A DNA stretch of 41,289 nucleotides. Origin: DASPJR01 sp035628505. GTDB taxonomy: Bacteria > Planctomycetota > SZUA-567 > H5-PLA8. The translations under genes and the position numbers were made by a program. This document shows, one piece after another, positions 1-7,089 of the stretch. The notes under the pieces are model-generated. The model was not told the DNA's origin. It was given only the letters and a program-made list of their open reading frames with translations, and did not search any database. The stretch lies in assembly GCA_035628505.1 (NCBI GenBank), contig DASPJR010000065.1:1-41289 (forward strand), in the 5' to 3' direction. Each line of letters opens with the position of its first letter. Position 1 is the first letter of the stretch.

Positions 1-76
1 CGGCTTCGCCTGAAAAAAGGAGACTCGAAGCAAAAAGGAAAGCGGCAAGCGCGGTGCGAAACAGCAGAGACTGCAT
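1..76 (-). CDS. Secreted protein, N-terminal signal peptide only (cut by window edge)
   Basis: The first 25 codons of a leftward gene are visible. They start at an ATG (complement of 74-76) with a GGAG Shine-Dalgarno 7 nt upstream. The peptide begins MQSLLFRTALAAFLFASSLL and continues FSGEA, a textbook Sec signal peptide: basic n-region, long hydrophobic core and a small-residue cleavage region. The mature protein lies outside the window, so no function can be given. It lies downstream of the archaemetzincin gene on the same strand. The 179-nt gap between them makes an independent promoter possible. The call rests on the ribosome-binding site plus the signal-like composition. Confidence 0.6.
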   Translation of the reverse strand, partial: MQSLLFRTALAAFLFASSLLFSGEA

Positions 77-255
77 GGGTGAGCTCCGGAACTGAAGTGG
101 TATAGTTTGTGGCGGGACGCGAGTAGAAGCGTCACAAAGACGTTTTACATCGGTCCGCAAACGAGGCAAGCCCAATCGCACGAGTGACGGGGACTCCACT
201 CGCATGGTGGCGATGCACGAGCCACCTCATACAGTTTGAAGGCCAGCAGTACGAG

Positions 256-1188
256 TTATTCACTCAGTGCCTTGATCTGTGCTTCGTATTTTGAGTGCTC
301 GTCGGCCAGACCGTTCTCCTTACAGAACGACGCGAGCGCCTGCAGTCGTTTAAGCGGGTCCGCCTGCGCGGCCCAGAGAATCTTGGACACGCATTCTGGG
401 CAGACTTCCAGGGGCTGTCGGTCCGACTCATCCCGGCTGTTGCTGCCATTCATGTTGCAGGCGTAATGCGTGCAGTGCTTGATAGAAAACATGTGGCCGG
501 TTTCGTGAGAGGCCGTCTTGAGCGTGCGCAGCAGACAGAGTTTGAATCCAGCTTCATCTTTTTCGGGGTCGCCGTTGCGGTAGATCGACCACACGCCGAC
601 GCGGTGAATCAGTGAGGCTTGTCCGAAAACGAAATTCCAGTTCTCGCCCGGCCACAGGTCAGACGATGTGAAGGCGATGTACGCGGCCGCATCTTTTGGA
701 AGACGCGGACGCAGCACCTGGTCCAGAACGTGGTGCGAAAGGATCTGCTTGTCGCCCCAGGACGGATGAACGCGCTGCGCGTCGCGTGGGATGATCGCCA
801 GCGGCAGATCGTCGGCGATGCGAGTCTGAATCTGGAAATAGCGCCCGAGAAAATCAGCAGTGAGATCGATGATCTTGCGCTGCTTCTCAGTGAAATCGCC
901 CAGGGGCTGGATGTACAGGATATTCCGTTTGCCGCGCGGCAGCACCGGCTTGCACTTGAGGTACTGCGGAAAGCTCTGGCCTTCTTCGAAGTGCTCCGCG
1001 AGCCACTCTCCGGGCTGAGGCTTGCCCAGCGGCGTGTGGAGCGGACGAAGTTTATTCGCGTCCGCATACAGCTTCGCCGCGGCAGGATCATTTTTTGGGA
1101 GAACATCGTCGGCGCGTGCGGTGAAATAATAAGCCGATGCGCAACTGATGAGAACGAGCATTAAGGCACAGAGCACCAGACGCGTCAT
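256..1188 (-). CDS. Exported archaemetzincin-like zinc metalloprotease (peptidase M54)
   Basis: A 310-aa protein. The zinc-protease signature is near residue 228: HETGHMFSIKHC, then CNM, then CPEC. This matches the archaemetzincin pattern HExxHxxxxxHCx4CxM...CxxC: three zinc-ligand His, catalytic Glu, the Met-turn, and four Cys for a structural zinc. The usual Gly of HExxHxxGxxH is Ser here. The start at 1188 is chosen because AGGAG lies 8 nt upstream and the protein then begins with a hydrophobic export segment; the frame stays open to 1458 but without that signal. LISC at residues 13-16 fits a lipobox, so it may be a lipoprotein. Characterised archaemetzincins are mostly described as cytosolic aminopeptidases, so export is unusual. 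Family assignment is strong; substrate unknown. Confidence 0.85.
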   Translation of the reverse strand: MTRLVLCALMLVLISCASAYYFTARADDVLPKNDPAAAKLYADANKLRPLHTPLGKPQPGEWLAEHFEEGQSFPQYLKCKPVLPRGKRNILYIQPLGDFTEKQRKIIDLTADFLGRYFQIQTRIADDLPLAIIPRDAQRVHPSWGDKQILSHHVLDQVLRPRLPKDAAAYIAFTSSDLWPGENWNFVFGQASLIHRVGVWSIYRNGDPEKDEAGFKLCLLRTLKTASHETGHMFSIKHCTHYACNMNGSNSRDESDRQPLEVCPECVSKILWAAQADPLKRLQALASFCKENGLADEHSKYEAQIKALSE

Positions 1189-1277
1189 GGGAGCTCTCCT
1201 TAGATTCTGTGACACGACCACTTCTGCCTCCGGAGATACGAACCGAAATCTGGGATTAACTCTTGTCGGAGAATGAT

Positions 1278-1305
1278 TTGTCATCCCGAATGCGGATTGT
1301 ACAAT
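1278..1305 (+). promoter_or_regulatory. Candidate sigma-70 promoter of the response-regulator gene
   Basis: TTGTCA at 1278-1283 and TACAAT at 1300-1305 are separated by 16 bp, each 5/6 to consensus. Transcription would begin near 1312, leaving about 60-120 nt before the receiver domain coding sequence. This argues that the receiver N-terminus at 1418 onward is on the mRNA. Confidence 0.5.
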
Positions 1306-1369
1306 CACCCTTATATTCAGACGCGCGGGGAGCGGCAATTCCTGCGCGCTTATAGAAGAGGATAAGGTT

Positions 1370-2980
1370 ATCAGCACGTTTTCAGAAAAACCAATCGGGC
1401 AATGGAACACGAGCACCTTTCGCGTTCTCGTAGTCGATGATGCCGACGAATTGCGCAAGACCTATGCCGACGGCCTGCGTCTGCTTGGCTACGAGGTCCT
1501 GCAGGCCAGCAACGGACAGGCTGCGCTTGAAAAAGTACGCACTGAAGCCATCGACGCGGTGGTGCTCGATCTGCATATGCCTGGCATGGATGGGCTTGCC
1601 TGTCTCAAGCAGCTGAAAGAAGAGCGCAACGAGATCGAAGTGCTCATTGTGACTGGCTTCGGCACGATCGCCTCGGCGGTAGAAGCCATGCGCCTGGGTG
1701 CCTACGATTACATCGCTAAGCCGTTTTCGTTTGAAGAGCTCGATCAACGTTTGAAGCGCTGCGTTCAAGCGCGCGATCTGCGCCGCGAGAATGTGCATCT
1801 GCGCGGGCTGCTGCGCGAAAAGTACCATTACGAAAATCTGGTCGGGAAGTCGGTCGCAATGCAGCGGGTCTTTGCCACCATCCGGCAGGTCGCGCAGAGC
1901 CGCTCCACCGTTCTGCTGCAGGGAAAATCCGGCACCGGCAAGGAACTGGTTGCGCGCGCCATTCACTTCAACAGCCTTGTTGCAGCCGGCCCCATGATCA
2001 CCGTCGACTGCGGCGCCATCGCTCCGTCCGTCATCGAAAGCGAGCTGTTCGGGCATGTGAAGGGCGCGTTCACCGGAGCGCACCAGGCAAAGGAAGGCCT
2101 GTTCCGCATCGCACGCGGCGGAACGCTGTTCTTTGACGAGATCGGCGAACTGCCGCTTGAAATGCAGACGAAGCTGCTGCGCGCGCTGCAGGAACGCGAG
2201 ATCCGTCCCGTGGGTTCGGACCGTTCTGTGCCGGTGGATGTGCGCGTCGTCGCCGCCACGCATCGTGATCTGGCCGCTGCGGTTAAAGAAGGAAAGTTCC
2301 GTGAAGACCTTTTCTACCGGCTGAACGTGATCACCATTTACGTGCCGCCGCTGTCTGAACGGCGCGAAGACATTCCCCTGCTGCTGGCGCACTTCCTGCG
2401 CAAACATACGCGCCCGGACCGCGTAATCGAGCGCGTCGAAGCACAGGCCATGCGCGCGCTGATCAGCTATGACTGGCCGGGCAACGTGCGCGAGCTTGAA
2501 AACACCGTCGAGCGCGCCCTGGCGCTCGGACAGGGGCCTGTCATCGTCGAAGCCGATCTGCCCCAGGAGATAGCCGATGCCGGCCGCCGCGGAAGCCGCG
2601 CGCACCTGAAGGCTGTTGCGCTGGAGAAAAACGATCTGGGCGTGGAAACGGACGATCTGTCGATCGATGAACCGGACGTGCCGGCCCGAGACATGGTGCT
2701 GACCTCCGTGGCGCCGGAAGCCCAGTCGATCAGCAACAACGCGCCCCTGGTTCCGCCGCTGACCACTCCCGCGCCCGAGGCCCTGCAGAGCTCTGTGCTG
2801 AATGGGAATGCGACGCTCGAGGATATCGAACGGCAGGCGATTCTCGCAACACTGAAGTCAACCGGTGGCGACCGCACCGCGTGTGCGCGAATCCTGGGCA
2901 TCGACAAGTCGACGCTCTACCGCAAGCTCAAGCGCTACAACGTCCCTGTCGGCGCTGATAACGATGGAGAAGAGAGCTGA
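1370..2980 (+). CDS. Sigma-54-dependent NtrC-type response regulator (REC-AAA+-Fis HTH)
   Basis: Domains in order, counted from codon 1370. Receiver at about 17-135 with the acidic pair in VLVVDDADE and phosphoacceptor Asp in VVLDLHMPG (about 67). Sigma-54 AAA+ domain at about 158-390 with Walker A GKSGTGKE (185-192), the sigma-54 contact loop GAFTGA (232-237) and Walker B FFDE (254-257). A Fis-type helix-turn-helix closes the protein (GGDRTACARILGI, then STLYRKLKRY). It should activate sigma-54 promoters on phosphorylation by an unlinked kinase. The start is uncertain: no ATG, GTG or TTG lies in frame between the stop at 1274 and TTG 1451, yet conserved receiver residues are encoded from 1418. 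The 1370 boundary is an ATC 8 nt after GAGG and is a guess. An automated caller would choose TTG 1451, which removes the first beta strand. Confidence 0.85.
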   Translation: MSTFSEKPIGQWNTSTFRVLVVDDADELRKTYADGLRLLGYEVLQASNGQAALEKVRTEAIDAVVLDLHMPGMDGLACLKQLKEERNEIEVLIVTGFGTIASAVEAMRLGAYDYIAKPFSFEELDQRLKRCVQARDLRRENVHLRGLLREKYHYENLVGKSVAMQRVFATIRQVAQSRSTVLLQGKSGTGKELVARAIHFNSLVAAGPMITVDCGAIAPSVIESELFGHVKGAFTGAHQAKEGLFRIARGGTLFFDEIGELPLEMQTKLLRALQEREIRPVGSDRSVPVDVRVVAATHRDLAAAVKEGKFREDLFYRLNVITIYVPPLSERREDIPLLLAHFLRKHTRPDRVIERVEAQAMRALISYDWPGNVRELENTVERALALGQGPVIVEADLPQEIADAGRRGSRAHLKAVALEKNDLGVETDDLSIDEPDVPARDMVLTSVAPEAQSISNNAPLVPPLTTPAPEALQSSVLNGNATLEDIERQAILATLKSTGGDRTACARILGIDKSTLYRKLKRYNVPVGADNDGEES

Positions 2981-2993
2981 CCCACTCAGCTCT
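2973..2993. terminator. Hairpin spanning both convergent stop codons
   Basis: AGAGCTGA (2973-2980) and TCAGCTCT (2986-2993) form a perfect 8-bp stem with a 5-nt loop. The left arm holds the TGA of the response regulator and the right arm the TGA (as complement) of threonine synthase, five bases apart. There is no T-tract on either side, so it may separate convergent transcripts without being a classical intrinsic terminator. Confidence 0.35.
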
Positions 2994-4389
2994 GCGGCGC
3001 TAGCACGCGCAGAATTTCCTGCAGATCGTTGCGCACCTGGATCGGCTTGTTGGCAAACGGATTGTTGCGGATATTGAATTCGCGGAATTCGTGCCGCAAC
3101 TCTTCGCCGTGCAGACTGTGGTAGCCCACCGTCGTATTCGCGGCCTTCAGCTGGTGCCCGGTAATAATGCAGACCACGCGCTCGTCGCGGCCGATTACGC
3201 CGCTTTCGACCAGGCGCCGCGTTCCAGCGACACTTGCAGCACTCGCCGGTTCACAGCCCAGCCCGCCACGACCAACAATCGCCTTGGCATCGATGATTTC
3301 CTGATCGGAAACCTCCGTTACGACACCGTTGAGCCATTCCAGGGCGCGCAGACACTTGGTCAGGTTGACGGGCCGGTTGATTTCGATCGCGCTGGCGATC
3401 GTGTTTGCTTCGCGGTGCTCGGCGTCCATCTGCTGATAGAACGCGTCGATTTTCGTTTTATCGTATGCGCCGCCGTTCCAGCGGATGCCGGCCTCGTTGT
3501 ACAGCCGGTTAAGCGTGTTGGCGCCTGAAGCATTGATTACCGCCAGGCGCGGCAGCCTTTTAATCAGTCCAAGATCATGAAGTTCTTTGAAGGCCTTGCC
3601 GAAGGCGGAACTGTTGCCGAGGTTCCCGCCGGGAACGACAATCCAATCCGGAACGTCCCAGTTCAGCGCCTCGAGCACGCGGAACATGATCGTCTTCTGG
3701 CCTTCAAGCCGGAAGGGATTCACTGAATTGAGCAGGTAAATGCCGAGCGACGCGCTGACTTCCTTCACGCGCTTCATGGCATCATCGAAAAGGCCCATGA
3801 TCTGGATGGTGCGCGCGCCATAATCCAGACCCTGCGAGAGCTTGCCCATGGCGATGCGTCCGGAACCGACAAAGACGACCGCTTCCAGCTTGCCTTTAGC
3901 TCCCGCGGACGCTGCCGCGTACGCCGCAAGGCTGGAGGACGTGTTTCCGGTGCTTGCACACGCAACCTTGCGCGCGCCGACCACACGCGCATGCGTGAAG
4001 CCGGCGGTCATGCCGTTATCTTTGAACGAACCTGACGGATTCAGTCCCTCGTATTGCAGGCAGACATTCTTGACGCCGGTGTACGCCGCCACTTCGGGCT
4101 CGGGCCGGAGCAGCGTCTGGCCCTCGCCAATCGTGACGACCTGGTCGTCGGAGGCAAAATCCAGCAGTTCCTTGAAGCGCCACACGCCCGAAAAACAAAG
4201 GGGATTGCGGCGCTGGGACCATTTCTTTTCGAAGTCACTGAGCTGCTTTGGCGCCTGTGCGCGCTGCCAGTCGTAAGCGATATCCAGCAGGCCGCCGCAT
4301 TTTTTGCAGGCGGTCAACGTCTCGCTGACGCCGAAAGTGGCGCCACAGGCTGGACTGATACAACGCTGGTAGGCAATTTCGTTTTTCAC
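2986..4389 (-). CDS. thrC: Threonine synthase
   Basis: A 467-aa PLP enzyme of the fold-type II (tryptophan synthase beta) family that converts O-phosphohomoserine to threonine. The PLP lysine lies in NPSGSFKDNGM (Lys123). The glycine-rich phosphate-binding loop is STGNTSSSLAAYA. The N-terminus carries C10, C15, C28 and C31, a zinc-ribbon-like pair found in longer ThrC forms. The start is GTG (complement of 4387-4389), matching the family N-terminus ('YQRCISP.CG'). There is no Shine-Dalgarno; a TATAGT -10 box ends 6 nt before the GTG, so the mRNA may be leaderless. No other threonine-pathway gene is adjacent. It converges on the response regulator with a 5-nt gap. Confidence 0.92.
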   Translation of the reverse strand: MKNEIAYQRCISPACGATFGVSETLTACKKCGGLLDIAYDWQRAQAPKQLSDFEKKWSQRRNPLCFSGVWRFKELLDFASDDQVVTIGEGQTLLRPEPEVAAYTGVKNVCLQYEGLNPSGSFKDNGMTAGFTHARVVGARKVACASTGNTSSSLAAYAAASAGAKGKLEAVVFVGSGRIAMGKLSQGLDYGARTIQIMGLFDDAMKRVKEVSASLGIYLLNSVNPFRLEGQKTIMFRVLEALNWDVPDWIVVPGGNLGNSSAFGKAFKELHDLGLIKRLPRLAVINASGANTLNRLYNEAGIRWNGGAYDKTKIDAFYQQMDAEHREANTIASAIEINRPVNLTKCLRALEWLNGVVTEVSDQEIIDAKAIVGRGGLGCEPASAASVAGTRRLVESGVIGRDERVVCIITGHQLKAANTTVGYHSLHGEELRHEFREFNIRNNPFANKPIQVRNDLQEILRVLAPQS

Positions 4390-4395
4390 ACGGTT

Positions 4396-4424
4396 ACTAT
4401 AGCGTGGCAGTTAAAACTTTCGAA
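4396..4424 (-). promoter_or_regulatory. thrC promoter, predicting a leaderless transcript
   Basis: On the minus strand, TTCGAA (4419-4424) and TATAGT (4396-4401) are 17 bp apart. Six nucleotides separate the -10 box from the GTG start, so transcription should begin at or beside the start codon. The -10 is 5/6 and the -35 only 3/6 to consensus. Confidence 0.45.
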
Positions 4425-4432
4425 CGCGGATT

Positions 4433-6847
4433 TCAGTCCGCAGCCGGCTTCCCGTTGCGGTGGGCCAGCACGCTCCCAACGGCTTGGGACAGCTCAAACG
4501 GATCGGCAGGTTTGGTGAGGTGCAGCTGAAAGCCCGCTTCCAGAGCGCGCACGCGGTCGTCTTCGCGTGCGTAGGCCGTCAGCGCAATGGCCGGCAGGCG
4601 GCCTTGCGGCAGCAGGCGCAGCCGGCGCAGGAGCGAGAATCCGTCTTCTTCCGGCATGCCCAGGTCCGAGACCAGCACGTCGGCATTGAACTGCTTTATG
4701 ACTTCTATAGCTTCGCGCGCCGACGCGGCCGCCATTACCTGCGCCCCGGCCAGTCTCAGCACCTCCGCGATGTAGTCCCGGGAATCGGCTTCGTCCTCGA
4801 CAACGAGAATCCGCACGCCTTTCAGCGGCGCGACCACTGGCTTTTCTTTCGCCGGCGATTCTTCTTCATTCTTTGGCAACGGGAGGTTGACGGCCGCTAT
4901 TGGCAGGCGCACGGTCACAGTAGTACCCTTCTGCTTGCCGGGGCTCTCGGCGGACACTTTTCCGCCATGGAGTTCCACCAGGTGCCGCACAATCGCCAGA
5001 CCCAGCCCCATTCCCCCGTGCGCACGCATCGCGGAGCTGTCAGCCTGGCTGAAACGTTCAAACATGCGCGGCAGGTATTCCGCGGATATCCCCTCTCCGG
5101 TGTCAGCAATGGAGATCACGGCCATGGATTCTTCGACGGAGAGGCTGATGGTGATGCGCCCGTTTTTTGGAGTGAACTTGATCGCATTGCTCAAGATGTT
5201 CCAGAAAACCTGGTGCAGGCGGTCGGAGTCGCCGCTGATCACAACATCTTTCGGGTTGCTCTCGCGAAGAATGGTGATGCTTTTTGCTTGCGCCGCGGCA
5301 TGAACGGACTCGACAGCCTGATCAAGCACCCGCGCGAGGCTCAGCGAGCTTAATTTCAGGCGCAGCTTTCCTAGGACGATACGCGACACGTCCAGGAGAT
5401 CTTCGACGATGCGGCTCTGGAGACGGATATTTCGTTCGATTACTTCCAAACCGTGTTCAAGGACCTCCCGCTTTGTTTCACGCGTGCGCAGAATGCGAAC
5501 CCAGCCCAGCATCGGCGTCAGCGGCGTGCGCAATTCATGCGAAACCGTGGCCAGGAATTCATCTTTGAGGCGGCTGGCTTCCTCCGCTTGCGCGCGCGCC
5601 TCGGTCTCGCGGCGCAGCGCGTCCTTGCGGTACTGCTCGGCCTGCTTCAATTCTGAAATGTCAAAGCACGAACCGATGTAGCCGGAAAACTCCGGCGTGT
5701 CGCGCGGCACCCCATGATCAAGTACCCAGCAGTATTGCCCGTCGTGGCGGCGCAGGCGGTACTCCATTTTGAACTCCTGGCGCCGGTCAAACGCATCGTG
5801 GTAAATCTTGAGGCAGCCTGCGCGATCCTCCGGGTGCACACCTTCGGCCCAGCCTTCACCTATCTCCTTTTCGTGCGGCCGTCCGGTGAACTGCAGCCAG
5901 GCTTTGTTGAACCAGGTACACTGCTTGTCCTTCCCGGCGATCCAGATCATCACGGGTGCCGAATTGGCCACGATGCGGAAACGCAGTTCGCTTTCGGTCA
6001 GCGCCAGTTGATCGCGCCGCTTCTGAGATACATCGTGGAATACGAGCACCACGCCGACGATTTCGCCGTTGCTTTCACGGATGGGCGCGGCAGTGTCCTC
6101 GATCGGCACTTCCGTTCCGTCCTTACGGATGAGCACGGTATGATTGGCGAGGCCTACGACAACGCCCTCCTTCAGAACTTTGTCACATGGATTGTCAACA
6201 GGCTCGCGGGTTTCTTCGTTCACAATGTTGAAAACATGTTTCAACTCTGCCCCGCGCGCCTCATCGAAGGTCCAGCCTGTTAGCTCCTGCGCAACTGAAT
6301 TCATGAAGGTTATTTTGCCGTCGGGGGCCGACGTGATTACCGCGTCGCCAATGCTCGAGAGTGTCACACGCCAGCGTTCACTTTCCAGGCGCACCAGATC
6401 TTCAGCACGCTGCCGCTCCGCGGTTTCTTCTTCGAGCTGTCTTTGCCGCTGCAGGCTCTCCTCTGTTGCGCGCTGTGCTTTGCGGGTAGCGCTCCGCATT
6501 TCTTCGGAGAGATAAAGTACCAGTCCGCCCATCAGGAGGTAGGTAGCCATTCCCGACAGATTAGCCAGGCCCGCAACAACGAAGGACAGTCGTGGCGGAA
6601 CGAACAGGTACGCTGCCGCGAGCGCTCCGCCAAGCAGCGCGACTACACCACCAAGGATTCCACTTATTCGCGTGGCAGCAATGATCGCGAGGAAGTATGT
6701 TGCATAGGGTACATTGTCCTCCACCAATGGATCGAGACCGCTGCGGAGTAGCGTGGCGACGAGGACACAAATGGCTGCAATTAGAACACTTGAGACCGGT
6801 GTCTTTGCGGATGAGTCAGAAAATAGCTTAAAACTCGATGCTGTCAT
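4433..6847 (-). CDS. Membrane-bound hybrid histidine kinase (DUF4118-like - PAS - PAS - HisKA - HATPase - REC)
   Basis: About 804 aa. Residues about 17-100 hold several membrane helices resembling the KdpD/DUF4118 four-helix region, followed by a coiled coil. Two PAS domains follow: one beginning ERWRVTLSSIGDAVI, and a second starting FRIVANSAPVMIWIAG. HisKA has the phospho-acceptor in VSHELRTPL (His about 437). The ATPase domain shows the N-box (NILSNAIKF), DTGEGIS and GMGLGLAIV. A C-terminal receiver has Asp about 728 in VLVSDLGMP. The start at 6847 (MTASSFKL) is preferred over the ATG at 6874: a -10 box lies only 3 nt upstream of 6874, so that codon would fall at the edge of the mRNA, while 6847 has an AGG 6 nt upstream. 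No cognate output regulator is adjacent; the NtrC-type regulator at 1.4-3 kb is a possible partner by proximity only. Confidence 0.9.
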   Translation of the reverse strand: MTASSFKLFSDSSAKTPVSSVLIAAICVLVATLLRSGLDPLVEDNVPYATYFLAIIAATRISGILGGVVALLGGALAAAYLFVPPRLSFVVAGLANLSGMATYLLMGGLVLYLSEEMRSATRKAQRATEESLQRQRQLEEETAERQRAEDLVRLESERWRVTLSSIGDAVITSAPDGKITFMNSVAQELTGWTFDEARGAELKHVFNIVNEETREPVDNPCDKVLKEGVVVGLANHTVLIRKDGTEVPIEDTAAPIRESNGEIVGVVLVFHDVSQKRRDQLALTESELRFRIVANSAPVMIWIAGKDKQCTWFNKAWLQFTGRPHEKEIGEGWAEGVHPEDRAGCLKIYHDAFDRRQEFKMEYRLRRHDGQYCWVLDHGVPRDTPEFSGYIGSCFDISELKQAEQYRKDALRRETEARAQAEEASRLKDEFLATVSHELRTPLTPMLGWVRILRTRETKREVLEHGLEVIERNIRLQSRIVEDLLDVSRIVLGKLRLKLSSLSLARVLDQAVESVHAAAQAKSITILRESNPKDVVISGDSDRLHQVFWNILSNAIKFTPKNGRITISLSVEESMAVISIADTGEGISAEYLPRMFERFSQADSSAMRAHGGMGLGLAIVRHLVELHGGKVSAESPGKQKGTTVTVRLPIAAVNLPLPKNEEESPAKEKPVVAPLKGVRILVVEDEADSRDYIAEVLRLAGAQVMAAASAREAIEVIKQFNADVLVSDLGMPEEDGFSLLRRLRLLPQGRLPAIALTAYAREDDRVRALEAGFQLHLTKPADPFELSQAVGSVLAHRNGKPAAD

Positions 6848-6877
6848 CGCGTACCTGGAGAGTTGCTTCTGCATTTG

Positions 6878-6906
6878 ATTTTAGTTCACGGCTGCGATGT
6901 GAGCAA
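6878..6906 (-). promoter_or_regulatory. Candidate promoter of the hybrid kinase gene
   Basis: On the minus strand TTGCTC (6901-6906) and TAAAAT (6878-6883) are spaced 17 bp. The predicted transcription start near 6871 gives a leader of roughly 25 nt to the ATG at 6847. The 242-nt divergent gap to the aminopeptidase gene is visibly AT-rich. Confidence 0.45.
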
Positions 6907-6994
6907 TTTTTATGAGCTGGAATGCTGCCAGGCCATAACGCAACATTACGCAGTAAAATTTTCATTTTGGTAATGCTTTCAAATTTTTAGGAAT

Positions 6995-7022
6995 TTGTTA
7001 CGAGAAATACCTTGCCTAAACT
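6995..7022 (+). promoter_or_regulatory. Candidate promoter of the aminopeptidase gene
   Basis: TTGTTA (6995-7000) and TAAACT (7017-7022) are 16 bp apart, giving a leader of about 60 nt that contains the hairpin at 7037-7066. Confidence 0.35.
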
Positions 7023-7036
7023 CTTGTGCGGGGTTT

Positions 7037-7066
7037 CTGGCCGGCACATTTTGCCAGGTTTTTTTT
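7037..7066 (+). terminator. Leader hairpin followed by eight T residues, possible attenuator
   Basis: CTGGC (7037-7041) pairs with GCCAG (7053-7057), with an 11-nt loop, and an 8-T run follows at 7059-7066. It sits inside the predicted 5' leader of the aminopeptidase gene, 24 nt before the GTG. The 5-bp stem is short, so terminator function is uncertain. Confidence 0.3.
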
Positions 7067-7089
7067 CCAACACTCCGGAGATTTAAATC

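Noticed and set aside
77..255. Inverted repeat CGAGTG ... CACTCG as a terminator for the archaemetzincin gene
   Set aside because: The stem is 6 bp with a 10-nt loop and no T-tract on the minus strand.
1382..2605. Minus-strand frame of 407 codons opposite the response regulator
   Set aside because: It mirrors a strongly conserved gene on the other strand, has no ribosome site and no recognisable domain; it is a GC-driven shadow.
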